Source: Eubacteriales bacterium (GTDB lineage Bacteria; Bacillota; Clostridia; Lachnospirales; Lachnospiraceae). Taken from it: DNA of 64,000 nucleotides. This document shows positions 1 through 8,341 of this stretch, one piece after another; position 1 is the stretch's first letter; each line of letters starts with the position of its first letter. A program made the position numbers and the translations under genes. The notes under the pieces were generated by a model. It ran no database searches, was not told where the DNA came from, and worked only from the letters and a program-made list of their open reading frames with translations. Where the stretch lies: contig JAUNGM010000005.1 of assembly GCA_030524545.1 (NCBI GenBank), forward strand, positions 117,588 to 181,587, in the 5' to 3' direction.

Positions 1-231
1 CGGTCCTATGGAGAAATCAATTCCTCCCGTAGCAATTACAAATGTAACGCCAAGTGACAAAAAGCCCAGGAAATATACATAGTTCAGAGTAGACCTGATA
101 CTGTCAACAGCCGGAAATTTACTTCCCAGTGCAACTCTGAAAACTACGAACATAATAATCAGAATCCCCACCAGCAGGATTCTGTTCAGTCCGAGCTTTT
201 TTATGATTGGATTTTGTTTCAGCTTTTCCAA
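1..231 (-). CDS. RbsC-family sugar ABC transporter permease (5' part only)
   Basis: The N-terminal 77 codons of an inner-membrane permease of the ribose/xylose/galactose (CUT2, RbsC) family; the rest lies beyond the window edge. After a basic start (LEKLKQNPIIKKL) comes a hydrophobic segment at about residues 19-31, then the family hallmark GGIDFSIG close to the edge. The chosen start is a TTG at 231-229, preceded at 7 nt by a strong GGGAGGG ribosome site; no ATG fits. It reads in the same direction as the sugar-binding sensor, kinase and regulator at 379-4764 but is separated from them by a strong hairpin, so it probably has its own promoter and may be the regulator's target. Substrate unknown; a pentose or hexose is likely. 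Confidence 0.75.
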   Translation of the reverse strand, partial: MEKLKQNPIIKKLGLNRILLVGILIIMFVVFRVALGSKFPAVDSIRSTLNYVYFLGFLSLGVTFVIATGGIDFSIGP

Positions 232-324
232 CTTTTTTCCCTCCCTATATTTTTTTACATTTCTGTGTTTTCTTTTCATAATAATAACTTGAAATTCTTC
301 TGATGAAAATGGAAAATCTTATAG

Positions 325-368
325 AAAAAGGTTAAAAATTTACGATACCGTAATTTTTTAACCTTTTT
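325..368 (-). terminator. Hairpin terminator after the sugar-binding sensor gene
   Basis: Two 20-base arms (325-344 and 349-368) pair with one mismatch around a 4-base loop and end in A/T runs on both sides. It lies just past the stop codon of the 379-1362 gene and ahead of the RbsC-like permease. The symmetry means it could work in both directions. Confidence 0.7.
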
Positions 369-378
369 AGTGTAACTT

Positions 379-1362
379 CTATATACCGCCAAAAGGAAAC
401 AGAAGCTTTTCAATTTCACTGGTGTACATGTTCTCCGGCGTTACCAGCTCAGAACCGGAGTCCGTATTCTTTTCTACTTCTTCTCCCTTAAGCATCCGTA
501 CCGTTTCCTTCACTCCCAGATATCCCATCTTAAATGCCTTCTGCACCACAATTCCCTGAAATATCCCCTGTTCCATCAGTCCCACAGCTTCCTGCGAGCT
601 ATCAACGCCAACCACCTTTACACGGTTCTCCGCACCGCAGTCCTTTACGGCTCTTGCTGCGCCTACAGAAGAATACTCGTTCAGCCCTGCGATCAGTTCC
701 AGATCCGGATACTTTTCCAAAAGTTCTTTTGTCAGATTATATGATTTTTCATAAAGAGAATCACAGTAGACAACCTCCACTATATTCTCTGCAAGTTTAC
801 CAAGGCCTTCCCGAAAGCCCTTTTCCCGCTCAACAGCAGTAGAAACTCCTTTTACATGGCCCACAACTGCGAGCCTGCTGTTTTCATCCAGCAGTCCCGT
901 CGTATATTCGCCCAGCTTCCGCCCTACCTCAAGATTATCCGTGGCCACTGTCAGATCCTGAATTTCGTTCTCCGTATAGGAATCCACATAGGTCACAAAT
1001 ATCCCCTGTGCCTTTGCCTCTTTTAAAAGCTCCTCAGATTCTGTAAAGCTGGAGGGCGAAATCAGGATTGCATCCGGCCTTTTCTCAACAGCCACTGCAA
1101 GGAGTTCATTCTGCTGCTTCACATCCTGCTCCCTGGCCGGCGCAAGAATTTCCAGGGAAACGCCGTATTCTTTTGCTGCTATCCGTGTACCTGCAATCAG
1201 GGAAGTCCAGAAGTCATTGGTTCCATCCTCCGTCTTGGGAATGTAGATCAGGGAGAATGTTTTATTTGCCTTACTCTCCTTCCAGCAGTGAAGACACAAA
1301 ACCAGAGCAATGGCTGCAGCCACAGCGGTCATGAGTATCATCCATTTTTTATACTGTTTCAT
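379..1362 (-). CDS. Membrane-anchored periplasmic-binding-protein-like sugar sensor
   Basis: A 327-residue protein of the type 1 periplasmic-binding fold (RbsB / Peripla_BP_4). Residues 6-24 form an uncleaved-looking hydrophobic anchor ending in LCLHCW, with no clear lipobox. The binding domain follows, with typical segments such as RPDAILISPSS, GLNEYSSVGAARAV and KVVGVDSSQ. The start was placed at MKQYKKW, where AGGAGG stands 7 nt upstream; a longer frame reaches 1497 but has no ribosome site. It overlaps the end of the kinase gene by 14 bp, so the two are translationally coupled. By analogy with the described XylFII-LytS pair, it probably binds a sugar outside the cell and signals through the kinase rather than feeding a transporter. 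It could instead be a transporter component. Confidence 0.75.
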   Translation of the reverse strand: MKQYKKWMILMTAVAAAIALVLCLHCWKESKANKTFSLIYIPKTEDGTNDFWTSLIAGTRIAAKEYGVSLEILAPAREQDVKQQNELLAVAVEKRPDAILISPSSFTESEELLKEAKAQGIFVTYVDSYTENEIQDLTVATDNLEVGRKLGEYTTGLLDENSRLAVVGHVKGVSTAVEREKGFREGLGKLAENIVEVVYCDSLYEKSYNLTKELLEKYPDLELIAGLNEYSSVGAARAVKDCGAENRVKVVGVDSSQEAVGLMEQGIFQGIVVQKAFKMGYLGVKETVRMLKGEEVEKNTDSGSELVTPENMYTSEIEKLLFPFGGI

Positions 1363-3148
1363 GAGCAACCTCCTGATCCATCGGTATGGTAATCGTAGCC
1401 TTTGTCCCCTGGCCCGTCCGGCTTTCGTAAGCAATACCATACTCTTTTCCATAATAGAGCTGCAGACGCTTCTGTACGTTATAAACACCCACGCCATTGG
1501 AGTGATAGTTCACCTTATGCTGCTCAAAAATATGCTCCAGTGTCTCCTGATCCATGCCCACGCCATTGTCAATGACCTCCAGCACGGCATTGTTTCCGTC
1601 CCTGTAGCCGTGTACGACCAGAAGCCCCCTGCTTTCTTTATACTTCAGGCCATGGTATATGGCATTTTCGATGATTGGCTGCAGAACCAGCTTGATGATC
1701 TGCACTCCACAGATTTCCGGAGCAACATCAATCTGGAATTCCAACTTGTCCTTATAGCGCATTTTCTGGATCGTAAGGTAACTCCTGGCATATTCCACTT
1801 CCTGCCCCACTGACACCAGTTCATCCTCATTGCTGATACTCTGGCGCAGAAGGCGTGCCAGTGATGCGGTCATCAGAACCACTTCTTCATTCTTTTTGCC
1901 CTCTGCCATCCAGATGATGGAATCCAGCGTATTATACAAAAAATGCGGATTGATCTGGGACTGAAGGGCCTTCAGCTCACTCTTTCGCTTTTCCTCCTGT
2001 TCATAGATGTTCTGCTCCATCAGTTCCTGTATACGGTGAGTCATCACATTAAAAGACGTAGTCAGGCTTCCGATCTCATTTTCGGAGACTACCTCCACAT
2101 CCGCTGCTTCAAAATCCCCCACCTGCACCCTGGCCATGGAATCCCGCAGCCGCTGGATAGGAAGCGTGATATTTCTTGCAATGGCGCTGGAAATCAGAAG
2201 GGAACCGATTACAAGAACGATCGCTGTGAGAAGATAGATGCTCTGTGCCTGCCTGCTGCGCTTCAGAAGTTCCCCCACATTCGTGCATCCTACAACTGTC
2301 CACCCGGTCTTTTCGGAGCGTGAAATCGTATACAGTTTTCCATTATCCCCGTCATCCGTAAGCACCGTATCGGAATCCGCATTCATAACAATCTCTATAT
2401 TCTCTGTCTGAAGTTCGTTATAAAGCTGCTGCTGCTGAGGATGATAGACAATGTTCCCTTCTGCATCCAGAATAAATACATAGCCTTTTTCTCCGATACT
2501 GTTCTGGTCACACAATTCGCTGATCGCACTGTAGTTCAGGTCAATAAAGAATACGCCGTCTTCGCCGCCTGAAGCTTCCATGGTATTGGGAATCCTGCGG
2601 CTCAGAGTGATCACCCACGGACGTTCCCCCGCAATTGCATGCTGCACATGAGAGGAAGTAAGTCCTGATTCCCCATCAGATTTCATAGCTTCCTGATACC
2701 ATTCCTGCGCTTCTATATCAAGATTCGCATTTAACTGCTGAGTCCCCTCGTTGATCAGATATTTTCCTCCAATCCTGAGGATTCCCAGATTCTTAATATC
2801 ATCACGCCCCTTCAAGATCGCTGCATACTGGCTCAGAAGACGGCTCCTGTTCTCCCCGCTCTCCAGATCTGAGAACAGATAATACTGGGCATCCTCACTT
2901 TCTGCCAGCATAGAAGCAATATTATCCATATAATTAATATAGGAATCAATATTCTGGTTCATCTGATGGATGATCGTCCTCGTATACACAACGGAATTTT
3001 CAAAAATAGAGGAACGGGTATATTTCATGGAAACTGCAGTTACGATCAGGACCGCACTCAATACCAGTATTGATACTGCCGCAAAAATAGCATTCTGGAT
3101 ACTTTTCATTTTTCCAAGAACACGCCCGTACTTATTGCTCTTTTTCAT
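1349..3148 (-). CDS. YesM/LytS-type sensor histidine kinase
   Basis: A 599-residue membrane kinase. Transmembrane segments lie at about 20-40 and 303-323, enclosing an extracellular dCache-like sensor domain. A HAMP linker follows, then the phosphoacceptor motif QINPHFLYNTLDSI (His402) and a HATPase domain with N-box PIIENAIYHG (491-500) and DNGVGM (527-532). The start ATG overlaps the regulator's stop as ATGA, and the tail overlaps the binding-protein start by 14 bp, so all three genes form one coupled operon. It should sense an external sugar, perhaps through the adjacent binding protein, and phosphorylate the regulator at Asp55. Confidence 0.9.
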   Translation of the reverse strand: MKKSNKYGRVLGKMKSIQNAIFAAVSILVLSAVLIVTAVSMKYTRSSIFENSVVYTRTIIHQMNQNIDSYINYMDNIASMLAESEDAQYYLFSDLESGENRSRLLSQYAAILKGRDDIKNLGILRIGGKYLINEGTQQLNANLDIEAQEWYQEAMKSDGESGLTSSHVQHAIAGERPWVITLSRRIPNTMEASGGEDGVFFIDLNYSAISELCDQNSIGEKGYVFILDAEGNIVYHPQQQQLYNELQTENIEIVMNADSDTVLTDDGDNGKLYTISRSEKTGWTVVGCTNVGELLKRSRQAQSIYLLTAIVLVIGSLLISSAIARNITLPIQRLRDSMARVQVGDFEAADVEVVSENEIGSLTTSFNVMTHRIQELMEQNIYEQEEKRKSELKALQSQINPHFLYNTLDSIIWMAEGKKNEEVVLMTASLARLLRQSISNEDELVSVGQEVEYARSYLTIQKMRYKDKLEFQIDVAPEICGVQIIKLVLQPIIENAIYHGLKYKESRGLLVVHGYRDGNNAVLEVIDNGVGMDQETLEHIFEQHKVNYHSNGVGVYNVQKRLQLYYGKEYGIAYESRTGQGTKATITIPMDQEVAHETV

Positions 3149-4764
3149 TTACGATACTCCCTGGCATATTCCGTAGGGGTCTTTCCGGTCATCTTTTTGA
3201 ATGAAATTCCAAAATAGTGGGAATCGGAAAAGCCTACTTTTTCTGCAATCTCATAGTTTTTGAGGGTTGTGTTTTTAAGAAGTTCTTTTGCCTTATCCAT
3301 CCGGGTCCGGATCAGCATTTCCATAAAGGTACCGCCTGTAACTTCTTTAAAAATGGTGCTGAAATAGCTGGTACTGATGCCGAGATAAGAGCAGATTTCA
3401 TTCAGGCTCAGATCCGGATCCATATAATTATTCTGTATATAATCCAGGGCCAGCAATGCCTGACGCTGCCCGCTGGAACTGTTCAGATTTGACAGCTCCT
3501 CAAATACTTTTTCCGCGTACTCCTTTACCAATCCGATGGCCTGCTGGAAGGTACTCTGCTCTGTTACCTTCCTAAGAAGTACCTCCATATCCTTTACAGT
3601 CTCGTCCCTGTCCGTCTGGATGGAATCGCAGGCACTTCCAATGGCACGGATGATCTGCTGAAGATACATACAGGCACGGCTTTTCCCCACAAAAGCTCCT
3701 TTTATCTCCTGTTCCATCCGTGCAAGGCACAGCTCCATCGTTTCTTTTTTTCCTGTTTTCAGACTGTCTGTGAGCTGGTCCAGTGTCTCGTACAGAGAAA
3801 TTTCTCCGTTTTCCTGGTTTTCTTCCATATCCAGAAGAAGACAGCCGCCCAAGAGATACCGGTACTGAATGGCTTTGGCAGCCGTATCATGGGAGATCAG
3901 AAGTTCTTCAGGGCTTCTCACCCATCTTCCGATTCCCACGGAAAGATCGATTCCAATGACTTCCTTTACCTTCTGTTGTATTTCCCGGCAAATACTCCTG
4001 ATCTTATTGGAAAATTCCTTAGTCCGCGTTCCCTGAAAAAGAACGCATACACGATTGCTGCCCTCCTGGTAGGCAAGACCGGCGGATTCTCTCTCTACGA
4101 TCTCATTGCTGACATTATATACCACAAATGCCATCAGGGCACTCTCCTGCCTCTTCTCCACATCAATCGGGTACATGCCGGAATACAGGTCAATATCAAA
4201 AACTGCTACACGGTAATTGGAGGCTTCCAATTCGATTCCCATAGTCCGAAGCTGCTCCAGGCTTTCCTTCACATCTCTGGAACATGTGACCAGTGCCTCT
4301 ATCGCTTTAGAACGGATGATCTGGGCGTTCCTGCGGTAGTTTTCGGACGCTCTGGTAAGATTCTCCAGTCTTCGTTTCTCTTTCTGGCGCTGATCAACCT
4401 TTTCTTTCATTTTATTGATCACTGCGGTCAGTTCCATGGCTGTGATCGGTTTTAAAAGATATTCGCTTACATTATATTGAATGGCTTTTTTGGCGTACTC
4501 AAATTCTCCGAAGCCGCTGAAGATCACAATGACAATATCCGGATAATTGTCATGCAGAAAATGGCTCAGTTCCATTCCATCCATATACGGCATGCAGATA
4601 TCTGTCAGCACAATATCTACCGGATGTTTCTTCACAAATTCAGCAGCCTCCTGGCCATTCTGGCAGTCCCCCACCAGCTCACAGTCAATTCCTGCCCAGT
4701 CAATATTTTCCCTGATCGCATCCCGCACCAGGATTTCGTCATCTACAAGTAATATTCGGTACAT
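3145..4764 (-). CDS. YesN-type response regulator with AraC DNA-binding domain
   Basis: A 539-residue regulator. The N-terminal receiver domain has acidic residues Asp8-Asp9, phosphoacceptor Asp55 in VLTDICMP and Lys105 in YLLKPI. A long middle linker domain follows, then a C-terminal AraC-type double helix-turn-helix (LSLNEICSYLGISTSYFSTI and NYEIAEKVGFSDSHYFGISF). It is the first gene of the regulator-kinase-sensor operon. MYRILLVDDE is the usual start of this family, although the purine-rich site (AGGGGG) stands unusually far upstream at about 14 nt. Likely target: the RbsC-type transporter beginning at 231. Confidence 0.9.
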   Translation of the reverse strand: MYRILLVDDEILVRDAIRENIDWAGIDCELVGDCQNGQEAAEFVKKHPVDIVLTDICMPYMDGMELSHFLHDNYPDIVIVIFSGFGEFEYAKKAIQYNVSEYLLKPITAMELTAVINKMKEKVDQRQKEKRRLENLTRASENYRRNAQIIRSKAIEALVTCSRDVKESLEQLRTMGIELEASNYRVAVFDIDLYSGMYPIDVEKRQESALMAFVVYNVSNEIVERESAGLAYQEGSNRVCVLFQGTRTKEFSNKIRSICREIQQKVKEVIGIDLSVGIGRWVRSPEELLISHDTAAKAIQYRYLLGGCLLLDMEENQENGEISLYETLDQLTDSLKTGKKETMELCLARMEQEIKGAFVGKSRACMYLQQIIRAIGSACDSIQTDRDETVKDMEVLLRKVTEQSTFQQAIGLVKEYAEKVFEELSNLNSSSGQRQALLALDYIQNNYMDPDLSLNEICSYLGISTSYFSTIFKEVTGGTFMEMLIRTRMDKAKELLKNTTLKNYEIAEKVGFSDSHYFGISFKKMTGKTPTEYAREYRK

Positions 4765-4874
4765 ATGATTTTGGATGTCCCCCTGATCTTAGATTCTTTT
4801 TTCATGTTATCATGTTTTTCGGGATTTTACAATATTGGCTGCATTCCAAAAAACGGGAGGACACACTCAAAAAA

Positions 4875-4927
4875 AACCGGAATACCAGTCTGCAGCGGTA
4901 ATTGCTCTGCGAGAAAGTATTCCGGTT
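4875..4927 (-). terminator. Terminator after the aldo/keto reductase gene
   Basis: Arms 4875-4885 and 4917-4927 (aaccggaatac / gtattccggtt) pair perfectly. On the minus strand an A/T-rich stretch precedes the stem and a run of T follows it. It closes the leftward operon ending at 4943. Confidence 0.75.
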
Positions 4928-4942
4928 TAATTTTACTTTATT

Positions 4943-5953
4943 TTATTTTACGATTACGCCGTCTTCATCCCAAAGGTCATGCCAGTCATTTGCACCTTCC
5001 CAAAGGAATACATGACCCTTGATCAGACGGTTGTTTTTATCCAGAGACCGGATGATCTCCATTTCCTCATCTGTCAGCGGATCTTCTGTCACGCACTGAA
5101 GATTTTTGGTATAATTTCTTTCTTTCAAAGAGAACGGAATCGGGGTCTGTCCTCTCTGAACAGCCCATTTGATACAGATCACTGCCGGATGTACGCCGTG
5201 TGCCTCTGCAATCTTCTTCAGTTCCGGAAGCTCGATATCGGCAATATCCTCCGGCATTTTGTCGCGCTCCGGACGTTCCGGGGAACCGATCGGGCAGAAG
5301 CCGACAACTTCGATCTGATGTGCACGGCAATAGTCAAACAGCTCCGGCTGCTGGAAGCACGGATGAAGCTCCATCTCAATCGCTGCAGGCTGGATCCTGC
5401 AAAGGGGAAGAACAGCTTCCAGCTTCGGAATGGTCATATTGGACATACCGATGTGTTTGGTCAGCCCCATATCTACCAGGCGTTCCATCTGTCTCCAGGT
5501 CTTCATGAAGCGTTCTACCGTAAACGGCTTGGAATCCGGGTTACGGGAATCCACGTCGCAATGAGGTGCATGGTAGTTCGGGAATGGCCAGTGTACATAG
5601 TACATATCCAGATAGTCCAGCTTCAGATCCTTTAGTGTTTTTGCACATGCCAGGAGAACATCGCCGTCACCGTGCATATCATTCCAGACCTTGGATGCAA
5701 TGAACAATTCTTCTCTTTTTACAACACCTTCTGCAAAAGCATCTGCAAATACCTGACCAATCTGGTCTTCATTTCCGTAGCAGGCCGCACAGTCAAAGGA
5801 ACGGTATCCTACACGGATAGCCCCTGCAACAGAAGCAGATACGGCATCCGGGTCTGCATGGTCACTGCCAAAGGTTCCCATACCTACGGCCGGCATTTTT
5901 GCTCCGGTATAAAGAGTTCTCTGTGGCACTGTAGATGGATCAATAAATGTCAT
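4943..5953 (-). CDS. Aldo/keto reductase
   Basis: A 336-residue cytoplasmic NAD(P)H-dependent oxidoreductase with the AKR TIM-barrel signature. The catalytic tetrad is visible: Asp and Tyr in FDCAACYGNE, Lys in FIASKVW and His in YYVHWPF. The start MTFIDPST was chosen because AAGGAGG lies 8 nt upstream of it; an in-frame ATG 30 nt earlier overlaps that site. It is the last gene of the aldolase-LacI-kinase-dehydrogenase-PfkB row, 95 bp after PfkB. In a fucose pathway an AKR could reduce L-lactaldehyde to 1,2-propanediol in place of FucO. That role is inference; it could also act on a sugar. Confidence 0.85.
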   Translation of the reverse strand: MTFIDPSTVPQRTLYTGAKMPAVGMGTFGSDHADPDAVSASVAGAIRVGYRSFDCAACYGNEDQIGQVFADAFAEGVVKREELFIASKVWNDMHGDGDVLLACAKTLKDLKLDYLDMYYVHWPFPNYHAPHCDVDSRNPDSKPFTVERFMKTWRQMERLVDMGLTKHIGMSNMTIPKLEAVLPLCRIQPAAIEMELHPCFQQPELFDYCRAHQIEVVGFCPIGSPERPERDKMPEDIADIELPELKKIAEAHGVHPAVICIKWAVQRGQTPIPFSLKERNYTKNLQCVTEDPLTDEEMEIIRSLDKNNRLIKGHVFLWEGANDWHDLWDEDGVIVK

Positions 5954-6048
5954 GATAATTTCCTCCTTCATAAATACATGTTCTATTTTTGCTATACTCA
6001 ATAAACTGCTGTATCCTCTTTTTACAGATACATCTGCCGGATGTCCAG

Positions 6049-6981
6049 TTACTCCATTTTCCGGATCTGCACCTTAGGCAGGATTGTTTCCATATCTTCT
6101 TTCACGAAAAAGCCCGTTTCTTCTCTCATGGCTGCTGCCGCTGAAATAGCACTTGCCTTGCGCAGGATTTCCTCCATGGGAAGCCCTTCACTGATTCCCA
6201 GCGCAAATCCGGCGATCATGGAATCTCCGCAGCCTACGGTATTTACCGCATCAATCTTCGGTACTTTTGCCTGGAAAACGCCCTCGCCGCACACCACAAC
6301 AGCGCCGTCTCCGCCCAGGGAAACTGCCACGATCTCCACGCCTCTCTCATGAATCTCCTTTGCCGCACCAATGATATCCCCGATATCATCACAGCATTTT
6401 CCGGTAAGCATCCGAATCTCGTCAATATTGGGCTTGATCATGGTCGGCCCGGCTTCAATCCCCATCTCCAAAAGCCTGCCGCTCGTATCCAGAATTACCG
6501 GTTTCCCCGCATCCTTTACGATCTTTACAAGCCTCTGATAGGCGGTTCCGTCAAGGCCCTTGGGCACGCTGCCTGACATGGCCACCACATCTGCCTTTTT
6601 CGCCAGGCCCCGGAATTTTTCCATAAATCCCTGAAAATCCTCTTCTGTCAGCGTAAATCCCGGCTCCAGGAATTCTGTCTGCACATGGTTTACTTCATCC
6701 CAGATATTGATACAGGAGCGGCTTTCCGCTTCCACATGATAAAAGTCACTTTTAATGCCAAACGGCTTCAGATTTTCTTCTATATAATTACCGGCATGAC
6801 CGCCTACAAAACCGGTTGCAACCACCTCGGCTCCGTAAATCGCCGCAGGCTTGGACACGTTCAATCCCTTTCCTCCTGGCACATAGGCACATTCCTTCAC
6901 CCGGTTGACTTCTCCGATCCGGTATCCTTCCACCACATACCGTTTATCAATAGCCGCATTTAATGTAACTGTCAGTATCAT
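6049..6981 (-). CDS. PfkB-family hexose-phosphate kinase (1-phosphofructokinase / tagatose-6-phosphate kinase type)
   Basis: A 310-residue sugar kinase of the FruK/LacC group. It starts with MILTVTLNAAID, has the glycine-rich GGKGLNVSK segment and carries the ATP/anion-hole motif NTVGCGDSMIAG with its catalytic Asp. AAGGAG lies 9 nt upstream of the chosen start, and the gene begins 13 bp after the GatD-like dehydrogenase. Next to a GatD-like enzyme and a KbaY/GatY-like aldolase, the natural reaction is ATP-dependent conversion of tagatose-6-phosphate to tagatose-1,6-bisphosphate. Fructose-1-phosphate is the other usual substrate of the family and cannot be excluded. Confidence 0.85.
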   Translation of the reverse strand: MILTVTLNAAIDKRYVVEGYRIGEVNRVKECAYVPGGKGLNVSKPAAIYGAEVVATGFVGGHAGNYIEENLKPFGIKSDFYHVEAESRSCINIWDEVNHVQTEFLEPGFTLTEEDFQGFMEKFRGLAKKADVVAMSGSVPKGLDGTAYQRLVKIVKDAGKPVILDTSGRLLEMGIEAGPTMIKPNIDEIRMLTGKCCDDIGDIIGAAKEIHERGVEIVAVSLGGDGAVVVCGEGVFQAKVPKIDAVNTVGCGDSMIAGFALGISEGLPMEEILRKASAISAAAAMREETGFFVKEDMETILPKVQIRKME

Positions 6982-6994
6982 CCCGCATTGCTCC

Positions 6995-8044
6995 TTAATC
7001 TTCATTCACCAGCAGGATTTTGCCTTTCACAAGTCCCGGTGTCTTATACAACTGGAATGCTTCCTGTGCCTGGCTCATCGGCATTTTCTTATAGATCAGG
7101 CTTGGATCAAATTTCAGCTGCCCTGTTGCAAAGTAATGCGCTGTCAGCTCCCACTCTTTTCCCGGGAACGGAGAGCTGTAGGACATCCAGGAACCTGTCA
7201 GCTTAAATTCCTTTCTGTTCATGTTTTCCCACTGCTTCGGTGTAAAGCTCAGGTCTACATGAGGTGTTCCGATAAAGCAGACATGTGCCTTATTTGCAGC
7301 CAGTTCAAACGCCATATGCATGGTAGGAACCTGTCCTGCTGTTTCATACACAAAGCCATAGCCTTTTCCCCGGGTAAGTGCCATCGCCTCATCCATATAG
7401 TTTTCTTTTGTTGTATTAATAACCTCATCTGCGCCAAGACGTTTCGCAAGATCCAGGCGCTCCTCACTGATGTCAAATACAACCACTTTCTTCGATCCGA
7501 AAATCTTTGCCCACTGCATCGTAAACATTCCGATCGTACCGCCTCCAAGAATGGCTACGTACTGTCCACCCTGGTAATCGTTCTGAAGAAGGCCGTGGAG
7601 GGCTACTGTTGACGGCTCAAACATAGCGCCCTGCTCATAGGAAACCGTTTCATCAAAAGGCACAACATTCTGCTCCGGAAGAACTACATAGTCCGCATTG
7701 CTCCCCTGCTCCCTGGAACCGATAAAACTATAGTGTTTGCACAATGAAAAATTACCGTTCTGGCAATCGTCACATTTCATGCACGGAAGAAGAGGTGCAC
7801 CGGATACACGGTCTCCGACTTTTATCTTGGTAACGCCTTCTCCGACTTCTGCCACATCTCCTGAGAACTCATGTCCAAGAACGATCGGATAGAAATGTAC
7901 TCCATGATGCAGTACACGAGGGATATCGGAACCGCATATTCCGGATGCCTTGACTTTGACTTTGACATAGCCGGGCTGAACCTGAGGTTCCGGCACCTCC
8001 TGGTATTGAACATCTTCATTTGCTACTACAACTGCTGCTTTCAT
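6995..8044 (-). CDS. Zinc-dependent dehydrogenase resembling galactitol-1-phosphate 5-dehydrogenase (GatD)
   Basis: A 349-residue medium-chain dehydrogenase. Catalytic-zinc residues occur in GICGSD and GHEFSG, the structural-zinc cluster in CMKCDDCQNGNFSLC, and the nucleotide-binding glycine motif in LGGGTIGMF. Segments such as FYPIVLGHEFSG, FIGSREQG and GSWMSYSSPFPGKEWE match E. coli GatD closely from memory. It would oxidise a polyol phosphate to a keto-sugar phosphate in the cytoplasm. Start supported by AAGGAGG 6-7 nt upstream. It is followed at 13 bp by the PfkB kinase. No galactitol PTS is in the window, so the true substrate may differ. Confidence 0.8.
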   Translation of the reverse strand: MKAAVVVANEDVQYQEVPEPQVQPGYVKVKVKASGICGSDIPRVLHHGVHFYPIVLGHEFSGDVAEVGEGVTKIKVGDRVSGAPLLPCMKCDDCQNGNFSLCKHYSFIGSREQGSNADYVVLPEQNVVPFDETVSYEQGAMFEPSTVALHGLLQNDYQGGQYVAILGGGTIGMFTMQWAKIFGSKKVVVFDISEERLDLAKRLGADEVINTTKENYMDEAMALTRGKGYGFVYETAGQVPTMHMAFELAANKAHVCFIGTPHVDLSFTPKQWENMNRKEFKLTGSWMSYSSPFPGKEWELTAHYFATGQLKFDPSLIYKKMPMSQAQEAFQLYKTPGLVKGKILLVNED

Positions 8045-8129
8045 AGTGAATCCTCCTTTTTAGGAAAAAGTATGATATTTTAAAAAGATATTTTTTCCGG
8101 AACTGCGTTCCTGGCATTACTTTTGCAAA

Positions 8130-8149
8130 GGGTCCGTCTTGCCGGACCC
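8130..8149 (-). terminator. GC-rich hairpin between the FGGY kinase and the GatD-like gene
   Basis: Arms gggtccg (8130-8136) and cggaccc (8143-8149) pair perfectly around a 6-base loop. On the minus strand only a short T run follows, so this may be a leaky terminator or a processing hairpin that separates kinase and dehydrogenase expression. Confidence 0.45.
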
Positions 8150-8175
8150 TCTGCACACCCTTCACGCCTTCTTTT

Positions 8176-8280
8176 AAACCCCGCCGCCCTGTGTATCGGC
8201 AATCGGAAAGCGGTGAGGCGGATAATACAAACCCCGCCGCCCTAAGTATTGGTATCCGGCAGGCAGTGAGGCGGATTTAC
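8176..8280. repeat. Two tandem copies of a 52-53 bp GC-rich element
   Basis: Copy 1 (8176-8228) and copy 2 (8229-8280) both begin with aaaccccgccgccct and end with gtgaggcggat followed by taatac or ttac. Each copy has ccgcc near one end and ggcgg near the other, so each can fold on itself. They lie in the 297 bp gap between the FGGY kinase and the GatD-like gene, where no reading frame looks real. Confidence 0.7.
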
Positions 8281-8341
8281 TTATATCCATTTTTTTTCAG
8301 TGATCCCTCTTACAGGAATCGGAATGGAAACGAGGACTCCC

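Noticed and set aside
8176-8280. The tandem 52 bp element as a mini CRISPR or attachment site
   Set aside because: Only two adjoining copies with no spacer between, and no integrase or cas gene in the window.
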